Shown here in pieces: positions 1 through 5,412 of a stretch of 5,427 nt of DNA. Each line of letters starts with the position of its first letter. The first letter of the stretch is position 1. Position numbers and translations under genes: made by a program. This DNA comes from a bacterium (lineage in GTDB: Bacteria; Actinomycetota; Acidimicrobiia; Acidimicrobiales; CATQHL01), in the NCBI GenBank assembly GCA_026713745.1, contig JAPONU010000432.1, positions 1 through 5,427 on the forward strand. The letters are read 5' to 3'. The notes under the pieces are model-generated. The model had not been told where the DNA came from. It made no database searches and worked only from the letters and a program-made list of their open reading frames with translations.

Positions 1-62
1 CGAACGAACGAACGAACGAACGAACGAACGAACGAACGAACGAACGAACGAACGAACGAACG
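1..62. repeat. (CGAA)n tetranucleotide tandem tract, 15.5 perfect units, open at left edge
   Basis: The first 62 bases are uninterrupted CGAA units with no variant unit, so the true length is unknown because the tract runs off the window. CGAA repeats contain no stop codon in any of the six frames (Arg-Thr-Asn-Glu on the + strand, Phe-Val-Arg-Ser on the - strand). The + frame beginning at base 3 continues without a stop to 251 and enters sequence resembling the type ISP restriction enzyme family. The tract could be a genuine simple-sequence repeat inside or beside that gene, or an assembly artefact at a contig end. The sequence alone does not decide. Confidence 0.93.
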
Positions 63-453
63 GTCCGGCAGTCTATTCCCCCGAACCGATCCCGGAACGA
101 GTTCCTCTGCGTGGCGTCGCCGAACAACCGAGCCATCTTCGGCACGATCGCCACAGTCCATCCAGCCGACCTCAGCGCAGCAGGAACGAACCAGCCGACC
201 CGACTCGTTCCCCGGCGGCGGCGATCCTCATCTCGGGAACGTCGAACATGACCTTCCAGGCGCTGGCCACCGCGACGCTGCCGGACCTCGCATCGATCAA
301 GGGATCGCAACAGACCCGCGCCATCCCGCGCCGGAGGCGATCCTCGTGAGCAGCCCGGCGAACCGCAGTAGGTTCGGAACCCTCGCGGCGGCGAGCCTGC
401 CCGATCTGAACGTGCTCGACGGGGGCGGGCGGGCGGCGCCCCGCTCGGGTCGT
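63..453 (+). pseudogene. Frame-scattered remnant of the type ISP restriction-modification gene, upstream of the readable C-terminal part
   Basis: No single frame is open here, but family-like coding sequence appears in three + frames in turn. The first is open to a TGA at 249-251 and includes the residues NRAIFGTIA. The second ends at a TGA at 347-349 and includes ILISGTSN and FQALATATLPDL. The third ends at a TGA at 466-468 and includes FGTLAAASLPDLN. These resemble the segment that in type ISP enzymes lies between the methyltransferase/target-recognition part and the C-terminal helical domain (a GxGS..F..LAT..LPDL..-type pattern, recalled from the family). Each step to the next frame is a net -1 or +2 change. 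Either the gene is dead and carries several indels, or the assembly contains indel errors. The nuclease, helicase and methyltransferase domains must lie to the left if they exist at all. I see no start codon with a convincing ribosome-binding site in this stretch. Confidence 0.6.
102..444 (+). repeat. Three diverged tandem copies of a ~38-residue coding segment, each in a different frame
   Basis: Copy 1 (102-215, frame of base 102), copy 2 (221-331) and copy 3 (337-444) align as protein. All begin with a hydrophobic strand followed by small residues (FLCVASPNN, ILISGTSN, ILVSSPAN). All continue with an Asn, then a Phe two to five residues on, then [IL]A[TA] and (A)DL, and all end in [VIA]PR. 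The hydrophobic starts lie 122 and 116 bases apart. The bases GGCGATCCTC occur at both copy junctions (220-229 and 336-345), and GACCCG lies 23 bases before each. Codon third positions differ widely although residues match, which argues against a very recent duplication. The pattern was found by eye. Confidence 0.5.
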
Positions 454-454
454 C

Positions 455-1303
455 GTGGACCGGTCTGAGGAGAGCGAGCCTGTGGCCGACACGCTCCCCA
501 TCGAGTTCGACCTCGACGATCCTCAGCCCGACGATGACAACATCACCGACTGGTGCCTCGAACGGTTTCGATCCCACTACGGCGACGCCTCCATCGGCAA
601 GGACGACATCTGGGAGTACCTGTACGGCGTGATGCACGCCCCGGACTGGCGGGAGCGGTACCGCCACGACCTGCAGCGCAACCTGCCGCGAGTGCCGCTC
701 GCCGGTGACTTCGAGGCGTTCCGGGCGGCGGGCCGCGCCCTGATGGACCTGCACATCGGCTACGAGACGGTGCCGGAATGGCCGGGGACCTGTCTCGTGG
801 ACGGCCGGCCGGACGAGGGCGACGCCGACCCCGACGCCTACCGCATCGACGGTCGGATGCGCTGGGGCCGGGCCACGGCCGCCGGCGACGACCGCGCTGT
901 CGCGGAGGGCGCCGGGAGCCGCACGTCGCGGCGACCGGCGGGGGCCGGGGGCCGAGCCGAGGATCGCAGCGTGCTGGAGATCAACGGGCGCTGCCGCCTT
1001 GTCGGCATCCCTGCCGAGGCCCACGAGTACACCGTGTCGGGCCGCTCGCCGCTGGCCTGGGCCATCGACAGTCTGCGCCACAAGCACGACAAGGCGTCCG
1101 GGATCACCGACGACCCCAACGGCTGGCACGTCTGGGCCGACGAGCCGTTCAATCTCATCCGGCACCTCCGGCGCCTCGTCACCGTCGCCACTGAGACGGC
1201 AAACATCGTGCGATCTCTGCCCCCGTCGCTGCCGGCTCCCAATGCCCAACCGGGCTTGCCGAACGGCGGTGAAGGTCCCTCCCCTGCCAGCCGTCGCGCG
1301 TGA
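455..1303 (+). pseudogene. C-terminal fragment of a type ISP (LlaBIII-like) restriction-modification enzyme
   Basis: This is the readable 282-codon 3' end of a gene for a single-chain type ISP enzyme. Full members combine a nuclease, a helicase/translocase ATPase, an N6-adenine methyltransferase and a target-recognition part in about 1,600 residues, and they cut invading DNA while methylating the host's own sites. Only the family's C-terminal region is here. The helical segment ITDWCLERFRSHYGD lies at about residues 30-44, KDDIWEYLYGVMHAPDWRER at 49-68, then LPRVPL and GRALMDLHIGYE (to 104). DRSVLEING (170-178), SPLAWAID (198-205), HDKASGI (211-217), and a final WADEPFNLIRHLRRLVTV follow. Residues ~140-168 form an Arg/Gly/Ala-rich stretch that I do not recognise from the family. 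The tail after ~255 looks like read-through past the normal end. The GTG at 455 is only the first possible start after the upstream stop at 407-409 in this frame, and no proper ribosome-binding site precedes it. All catalytic domains are missing, so this piece alone should not restrict or methylate DNA. Family assignment is firm; pseudogene status assumes the sequence is accurate. Confidence 0.8.
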
Positions 1304-1451
1304 GAGCCTCGCCGGCGGTGGCCGGATCGCGGTGTCGGTCCATGTAGGAGCGCAAGCGGACGCCGTCGGTGACGGTCCGGTTGAGAAGCTCTGTCAGGTC
1401 CCCCGCGAACTCCCTGGCCTGACGCTCCAGGTCAGGCCGGCGTCGGCTCAA
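1179..1451 (-). pseudogene. Possible broken small ORF continuing the 68-codon gene in another frame
   Basis: Right after the TGA of the small upstream gene (1432-1434), a shifted frame reads plausible protein, including DLERQAREFAGDLTELLNR and VTDGVRLRSYMDRHRD. It is acidic/basic-balanced and helix-prone, unlike the Arg/Pro-rich shadow frames around it. The only available start that overlaps the upstream stop is a TTG at 1451, without a clear ribosome-binding site. The last ~40 codons lie antisense to the 3' end of the type ISP fragment and look like noise, so only about 1,300-1,440 is likely to be real coding. It may be a second gene translationally coupled to the first, the second half of one gene split by a -1/+2 frameshift, or the surviving 5' end of a gene cut off by the type ISP segment. 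No function is recognised. Confidence 0.3.
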
Positions 1452-1638
1452 AGGACGAAACGACGAACCAGGCCCGCCGGGCGATCTCGCTGGTGAAGCT
1501 GCCGGTCTTGGCCTGTTGCTGGAGTTCCTCCCAGGTGCAGCCTGCCAGGGCAAGGGCGTTGTCGATGACAGCGCGTACGCCTGCGTCGTCCAACACGTCG
1601 ACCTCGATGTCGCGATGGCGGTCCTGTTGTCCGGTCAT
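1432..1638 (-). CDS. Small hypothetical protein, 68 residues
   Basis: The ORF extends to 1689, but the ATG at 1638 is preferred. GAGGG (1643-1647 on the complement) lies just upstream of it, and the extra 17 residues of the longer form are low-complexity. The protein is acidic at its N-terminal half (DIEVDVLDDAGVRAVID) and mixed at its C-terminal half (EELQQQAKTGSFTSEIARRA, then WFVVSSFEP). It looks like a compact, mainly helical soluble protein with no signal peptide or membrane segment. Size and a possible coupled second ORF are what one would expect of an antitoxin-type gene, but no known motif supports that and I do not recognise the family. It converges on the type ISP fragment. A 7-bp inverted repeat 60-90 bases upstream could be its operator. 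Confidence 0.6.
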   Translation of the reverse strand: MTGQQDRHRDIEVDVLDDAGVRAVIDNALALAGCTWEELQQQAKTGSFTSEIARRAWFVVSSFEPTPA

Positions 1639-1642
1639 TGTG

Positions 1643-1647
1643 CCCTC
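1643..1647 (-). promoter_or_regulatory. Ribosome-binding site deciding the start of the 68-residue protein
   Basis: On the complement GAGGG is followed by CACA and then the ATG at 1638. Spacing is slightly short but the match to the anti-Shine-Dalgarno is good. It is the reason for choosing this start over the one at 1689. Confidence 0.5.
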
Positions 1648-1699
1648 ATTCCGTGCTGCCCGACCCGACGGTCCGATCGTCGCCCCCATGCTGCAGTGC

Positions 1700-1729
1700 T
1701 GTCACACAGGATGCCACGGGGCTGTGACA
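1700..1729. promoter_or_regulatory. Inverted repeat, candidate operator
   Basis: TGTCACA (1700-1706) and its exact reverse complement TGTGACA (1723-1729) flank a 16-base spacer. The site lies in the non-coding stretch 1690-1777, upstream of the small - strand gene (start 1638) and downstream of the truncated selB copy. Seven-base arms at a centre-to-centre spacing of about 23 bases are compatible with a dimeric repressor site across two helical turns. No -10/-35 pair could be placed confidently nearby. The rest of this gap holds nothing I can name. Confidence 0.25.
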
Positions 1730-1777
1730 TCAGTCTCCTGCGACGACCCATAACAGCGACGGTGCGTGGCGGACGAT

Positions 1778-2212
1778 TCAGGCGCCGCGGGGTTCAGTCG
1801 TCTACTCTGCACGGCTCGGGAGGCGGCGGCCGGCGATTCGTAGGTCGCCGCGGCGGCGGGTCACGCCGCCGGCGTCCAGCGCCGCCAGCAGCGGTAGGGC
1901 GTATTTCCGGGTCGTCCCGACGGCGTCGCGAAACTCGGCCACAGTGAACCCTTCGGGACGAGCCTCGAGCAGTCCGGCCACCACCTCGGCGGCACGGTCC
2001 ACGGCGGCGGCGGGGAAGATCACGCCGTCCTGGGAAACCACCAAGCCCCGCCGCAACATCTCCCGCAACTCCGCCGGGGCCACGGCGGGCACACCCGGCG
2101 CCGTTGGTTCGGGCGGCGCGAAGGGCTGCTGTGCCAGTGCAGCCAGGAACGGATGCTCGGCCAGCGTGTCGACCCACCGGGCGGGTTGCACCCGTCCCGC
2201 CTCGATGACGAC
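1778..2212 (-). pseudogene. Truncated duplicate of the selB 3' end (SECIS-binding winged-helix region)
   Basis: The frame ending at 1802 matches residues ~444-579 of the intact SelB encoded at 3649-5412. By eye there are 21 differences in 136 residues (about 85% identity). The two DNA copies are collinear at a constant offset of 1,871 bases with no indels. An in-frame TAG (1802-1804) replaces a Thr codon, and the ancestral stop is still visible in frame at 1778-1780 after six more codons. At the other end an in-frame TGA (2213-2215) lies directly before the first homologous codon, and homology ends there. Everything for the GTPase and translation-factor domains is missing. What remains covers the last winged-helix domains, which in SelB bind the SECIS hairpin of selenoprotein mRNA. 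A GTG at 2191 could start a 129-residue stand-alone protein, but no good ribosome-binding site precedes it. Most likely it is a remnant. Confidence 0.85.
1778..2212. repeat. Direct repeat, left copy (partner at 3649-4083)
   Basis: This 435-base segment is repeated in the same orientation at 3649-4083 within intact selB. The match continues a little past the stop codon into flanking DNA (GGTGCGTGGCGG at 1761-1772 against GGTGTGTGGCGG at 3631-3642). The two copies flank the ATPase gene. Confidence 0.85.
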
Positions 2213-2310
2213 TCAAATCGCGGGCACCGGCTCCGCCTCGCTCGGTGGCCGGGTGGTCCGAATCCCGATGCCGCACCGCCGGGGTGTCGGGGCTCGATGT
2301 CATTCGACAG

Positions 2311-2324
2311 CGCCCCCGAGGGCG
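2311..2324 (-). terminator. Small hairpin directly after the ATPase stop codon
   Basis: CGCCC and GGGCG form a five-base-pair stem around a four-base loop, beginning two bases after the TGA of the ATPase gene (2327-2329). No T-run follows on the - strand, so it may be a weak or factor-dependent terminator or simply chance in GC-rich DNA. The stretch 2213-2310 holds nothing else recognisable. Confidence 0.25.
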
Positions 2325-2326
2325 GC

Positions 2327-3502
2327 TCACGGAGTGTGGTCGAGGTTCCGGAGCATCGTGGCCAAGCCGCTCAGTGGCACCACCTCACCGACGGTGCGGC
2401 GCTGCGGCTCCTCGCCGCCGTAGACGACGGCCTTGGCGGTGATCTGTTGGAGGCTCGCGGCGACCCGGTCGATCGGGCCGAACCAGTCCGACGCGATCGT
2501 CGCTCCTGACTTGATCTCAATGGCCGCCATCTCCTCGCCGCGTCTGTAGAGGAGGTCGCACTCGAGTCCCGAGCTGTCCCGGTAGAACGAGAGGTTGGAC
2601 CGGCGACCCTGATTGAAGCGGTGCTTGAGCACCTCCGAGACGACGAGGTTCTCGAACAGCGCGCCGCGCAAGGAGCTGGTGACGAGCTGGCGGGGGTCGT
2701 CGATGCCGTTCAGGTAACTCGCCAGACCGACATCATGGAAGTACAGCTTCGGCGACTTGACGAGGCGCTTGCGGATGTTCGTGTGGAACGGAGGCAGCCG
2801 GAACACGATGTCGCTCCTCACAAGCACGCTGAGCCATGCGTTGGCGGTCGTGTGGGAGACGCCGGCGTCGGAACCGAGGGCTGAGAGGTTCACCAATTGG
2901 CCTATCCGGCCTGCGCAGAGGCCGACGAACCTCTGGAAGCCGTCGATATTACGGATCTGGCCGATCCGCCGGGCGTCGCGTTCGACGTACGTCTCGAAGT
3001 AGTTGGCGAGTGCCTCGGTTGGGTCGAGGTGTTGGTCGTGGATGCGGGGGTAGGACCCGGAGTAGAGAATGTCCTCGAGGCGCCCGCCGGCTCCCGCTGC
3101 GGTGCGCTCGGCGAGCGTGAATGGCAGCAGGCGCAGGATGGCCGTGCGGCCTGCCAGCGACTGGCTCACGCTGTCCAGTAGTCCGAACTGTTCACTGCCG
3201 GTCAACACGAACAGGCCGTTTCGCCTCTTCTCGTCGCCGAGCACCTTCAGGTGGGAGAGAATCTCCGGGACCCGGTGCACCTCATCGAGGACGGCGCCGT
3301 CGGGGAACTGCGCCAGGAATCCTTCGGGGTCGGTGGCTGCGAATTCCCGGGTGCGGGGATGATCGAGGTCGGCGTGGCCCAGGTCGCCGAACGCGGCGCG
3401 GCAGAGAGTCGTCTTGCCGGCTTGCCGCGGGCCGGTGACGGTCACGAACGGGTACTGCGTGAACAACCGCAGGAGATGCGGGGTGATCTCTCGTTCGATC
3501 AC
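2327..3502 (-). CDS. AAA_14/DUF4143-family ATPase with a C-terminal restriction-nuclease-like domain
   Basis: The 391-residue protein has the usual length and order of this very common family. Residues 1-155 form the P-loop ATPase, with Walker A GPRQAGKTT at 24-32, Walker B AVLDEVH at 70-76 (D73, E74), a sensor-like FVLTGSEQ at 98-105, SLAGR at 115-119 and GSYPR at 149-153. The DUF4143 part starts near ETYVERDARRI (170-180). It contains a probable winged-helix segment (about 195-240) and then a PD-(D/E)xK-like core with E284, D316 and E329-x-K331 (AIEIKSG). All key residues are present, so ATP binding is likely; nuclease activity is unproven for the family, and the cellular role is unknown. 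It is cytoplasmic, with no membrane segment. The start is a GTG at 3502, with AGGA seven bases upstream on the complement. The gene stands alone between the two selB 3' ends in the same orientation, which suggests a self-contained cassette. Such genes are often scattered, horizontally moved and found in defence-rich regions. Confidence 0.92.
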   Translation of the reverse strand: MIEREITPHLLRLFTQYPFVTVTGPRQAGKTTLCRAAFGDLGHADLDHPRTREFAATDPEGFLAQFPDGAVLDEVHRVPEILSHLKVLGDEKRRNGLFVLTGSEQFGLLDSVSQSLAGRTAILRLLPFTLAERTAAGAGGRLEDILYSGSYPRIHDQHLDPTEALANYFETYVERDARRIGQIRNIDGFQRFVGLCAGRIGQLVNLSALGSDAGVSHTTANAWLSVLVRSDIVFRLPPFHTNIRKRLVKSPKLYFHDVGLASYLNGIDDPRQLVTSSLRGALFENLVVSEVLKHRFNQGRRSNLSFYRDSSGLECDLLYRRGEEMAAIEIKSGATIASDWFGPIDRVAASLQQITAKAVVYGGEEPQRRTVGEVVPLSGLATMLRNLDHTP

Positions 3503-3507
3503 TCGAA

Positions 3508-3514
3508 CATCCTA
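3508..3514 (-). promoter_or_regulatory. AGGA ribosome-binding site overlapping a TAGGAT -10-like box before the ATPase GTG start
   Basis: On the complement the sequence TAGGAT ends seven bases before the GTG at 3502. AGGA within it is well placed as a ribosome-binding site. The same TAGGAT also fits the TAnnnT -10 element at the distance seen in leaderless actinobacterial genes. The two readings exclude each other. The only -35-like TTGTGG (3535-3540) is about 20 bases away, a little far. Confidence 0.3.
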
Positions 3515-3548
3515 CGGGCCCTTGCTGATTGGAACCACAACACACAAT

Positions 3549-3569
3549 CCGCACACGAGCGGTGTGTGG
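3549..3569 (-). terminator. Hairpin downstream of selB, possible weak terminator
   Basis: CCGCACAC (3549-3556) and GTGTGTGG (3562-3569) pair over eight positions, with one G-T wobble around a five-base loop. On the - strand the stem is followed by a T/G-rich run (ATTGTGTGTTGTGGTTCC), which is unusually T-rich for this DNA. It lies about 80 bases after the selB stop and just before the ATPase gene, where separation of the two transcripts would make sense. The right arm lies within the 46-bp direct repeat. Confidence 0.3.
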
Positions 3570-3669
3570 CGGTGTGACTCAGGCGTCGCCGTGCTCGGTC
3601 GCCGGTGCTCGCGGCGCGCCTCCCACGAGCGGTGTGTGGCGGTGTGACTCAGGCGTCGCCGTGCTCGGT
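3554..3669. repeat. Perfect 46-bp direct repeat, period 70 bp, containing the selB terminus
   Basis: The bases at 3554-3599 recur identically at 3624-3669, with a 24-base unrelated spacer between them. The right copy holds the last seven codons of selB including its TGA (3649-3651) plus 25 bases of downstream DNA. The left copy is a spare image of that terminus. A third, diverged version (GGTGCGTGGCGG, a short gap, then TCAGGCG) lies at 1761-1784, at the matching place of the truncated selB copy. Confidence 0.9.
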
Positions 3670-4083
3670 GGTTGTGTCCGCGCGTCCCGGGAGCCGGCGG
3701 CCGGCGATTCGTAGGTCGCCTCGGCGGCGGGTCATGCCGCCGGCGTCCAGCGTCGCCAGCAGCGGTAGAGCGTATTTCCGGGTCGTCCCGACGGCGTCGC
3801 GGAATTCGGCGACGGTGAACCCGTCGGGCCTGGCAGCGAGCAACCGCGTGACCGTCTCGACGGAACGGTCAACCGCGGCGGCGGGAAAGATCACACCGTC
3901 GAGGGACAGCACAAGACCCCGACGCAGCATCTCCCGCAACTCCGCCGGGGCAACTGCGGGCATGCCCGCCGCCGTTGGTTCGGGGGGCGAGAAGGGCTGC
4001 TGCGCCAGTGCTTCCAGGAACGGATGCTCCGCGAGCGTGTCGACCCGGCGGGCAGGATGCGCCCGGCCGGCCTCGACGACGAC
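3649..4083. repeat. Direct repeat, right copy (partner at 1778-2212)
   Basis: The last ~145 codons of intact selB are the partner of the truncated copy on the other side of the ATPase gene. Homology stops abruptly at about 4083-4085, in the middle of the gene. Confidence 0.85.
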
Positions 4084-5412
4084 GCCGTCGAGATGGGTGG
4101 CCACCGCCCGTTCCTGCTCGCTGAGGCCGGCCAGGTCGAGCCCCAGGTCCGACGCCTCGGCGATCCGCGCCCCGATCTCCTCCTGCGCGATCTTCAGCGC
4201 GGCGGGGTCCACCACCCAGCCGGCCAGGTTGGGCGGGCGCCGCTCGCCGGTGAGGCGCCACAGATCGTCGGGCCGCACCCAGCCGCGCTCGGCGATGACC
4301 CGGTCCACCGAGCGGTCGGGCCGGGCGACGGCGGCGGGAAGGCGCGGGTCCACATCGAGGATCTCACCGCCGCCCACCGTCTCGCCCCGACCGCTCTCGC
4401 GCAACACGAACCGATCCCCGGGGCGCAGCGGCAGCCGGCAGGGCAGGTGCAGGCGCACCGGGCCCCGGGTGCCCGGCTGCAGGGTCTCGCTTCCCAGGAT
4501 GCGCATGCGAACGCTGAACTCGCCCGCACCCAGGTAGGCCACGTACGCCCCGCGCCGTGACACCTCGTGATCCAGCGATCCCAGCACACCCAGGGAGGCA
4601 TCGACGGTGCGGGTCAGGTGCCACTGGTCCTCCCGGACCACCACGTGGCCGCGCCCCACGTCGCCGTGGTTGACGCCGGCGAGGTTCAAGGCGGCCCGAT
4701 GCCCGGGTCCCACGCTGGCTTGGTCTGCGTAGAGGCTCTGGATGGCCCGCACCCGCACCCGCCGGCGCCCCGGCCGCACGGCCAACTCGTCGCCGGTGGT
4801 GACCGTTCCCCCGGTCAGGGTGCCGGTGACCACGGTGCCGGCCCCCGACGCCACGAAAGCCCGGTCCACCCACAGGCGGGGCTGTCCGGCATCGACGGCG
4901 GTCGGCGTGCTGGCCAGCAGGCGATCCAGTGCGGCGGTGAACGACTCCATGCCGGTTCCCGAGAGGCTGTCGATCCCCACGACCTCGGCGTCGGCCAGGA
5001 ATGTGCCCGCCAGTTGATCCGAGATGTCGAGTCGAGCGATCTCGGCCAACTCGGTGTCGACGAGGTCCACCTTGGTGAGCACCACCAGGCCGCTGGAGAT
5101 GCCCAGCAGTTCCAGGATGCGCAGGTGCTCCTCGGATTGCGGCTTCCACCCCTCGGTGGCGGCCACGACGAAGATGCAGGCATCGACGGCACCCACGCCG
5201 GCGAGCATGTTCCGGATGAACCTGATGTGGCCGGGGACGTCCACGATGGCGCAGCGCCTGCCGCTCGGCAGTTCGGCCGAGGCGAAACCCAGGTCGATCG
5301 TCAGGCCGCGGCGGCGCTCCTCCTCGAACCGGTCGGGGTCGGTGCCCGTGAGAGCCTTCACCAGCGTCGACTTGCCGTGGTCGACGTGACCGGCGGTGGC
5401 GACGACGTGCAC
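3649..5412 (-). CDS. selB: Selenocysteine-specific translation elongation factor SelB
   Basis: SelB is a GTPase that brings Sec-tRNA to the ribosome at UGA codons marked by a SECIS hairpin in the mRNA, acting in the cytoplasm together with SelA, SelD and tRNA-Sec. The 587-residue protein is close to the usual length. GTPase motifs are intact: G1 GHVDHGKST (8-16), the switch I region with RGLTIDLGF (35-43), G3 DVPGH (58-62), and G4 TKVD (113-116). The translation-factor beta-barrels follow (for example ASGAGTVVTGTLTGG near 188-202). The C-terminal part is a row of winged helices; the last contains FTVAEFRDAVGTTRKYALPL and the basic TRRRGDLRIAGRR, which contacts the SECIS RNA. The start is a GTG at 5412, chosen because MHVVATAGHVDHGK is the standard beginning of the family; a weak GGGA lies five bases upstream. 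selA, selD and selC are not in this window. The 3' end is duplicated twice downstream, but the gene itself looks intact. Confidence 0.95.
   Translation of the reverse strand: MHVVATAGHVDHGKSTLVKALTGTDPDRFEEERRRGLTIDLGFASAELPSGRRCAIVDVPGHIRFIRNMLAGVGAVDACIFVVAATEGWKPQSEEHLRILELLGISSGLVVLTKVDLVDTELAEIARLDISDQLAGTFLADAEVVGIDSLSGTGMESFTAALDRLLASTPTAVDAGQPRLWVDRAFVASGAGTVVTGTLTGGTVTTGDELAVRPGRRRVRVRAIQSLYADQASVGPGHRAALNLAGVNHGDVGRGHVVVREDQWHLTRTVDASLGVLGSLDHEVSRRGAYVAYLGAGEFSVRMRILGSETLQPGTRGPVRLHLPCRLPLRPGDRFVLRESGRGETVGGGEILDVDPRLPAAVARPDRSVDRVIAERGWVRPDDLWRLTGERRPPNLAGWVVDPAALKIAQEEIGARIAEASDLGLDLAGLSEQERAVATHLDGVVVEAGRAHPARRVDTLAEHPFLEALAQQPFSPPEPTAAGMPAVAPAELREMLRRGLVLSLDGVIFPAAAVDRSVETVTRLLAARPDGFTVAEFRDAVGTTRKYALPLLATLDAGGMTRRRGDLRIAGRRLPGRADTTTEHGDA

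Noticed and set aside
838..1242. 134-codon - strand frame opposite the type ISP fragment
   Set aside because: The + strand frame carries conserved family sequence; the antisense frame has no recognisable feature.
1244..1255. GCCC-AACC-GGGC hairpin after the conserved end of the type ISP fragment as a terminator
   Set aside because: The stem is only four base pairs, lies within the open frame, and has no T-run.
1640..1777. Possible tRNA-Sec or SECIS element near the selB copies
   Set aside because: No cloverleaf arms, no GTTC-type T-loop in place, and no in-frame UGA followed by a hairpin within a plausible selenoprotein gene could be found.
1794..2330. 178-codon - strand open frame across the truncated selB copy
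   Set aside because: It is out of frame with the selB homology, which is clearly in the 1802-2212 frame, and is Arg/Gly-rich.
3554..3669. CRISPR-like repeat-spacer pattern (46-bp repeat, 24-bp spacer)
   Set aside because: There are only two repeats, the spacer is shorter than the repeat, the repeat contains the end of selB, and no cas gene is present.
3605..4537. Long + strand open frame of 310 codons opposite selB
   Set aside because: Ser/Arg/Pro/Ala-rich composition with no domain; it is the complement of a well-supported selB and is explained by high GC content.
4364..5149. Long - strand open frame of 261 codons inside selB
   Set aside because: Gly/Arg/His-rich out-of-frame shadow of selB, without recognisable motifs.
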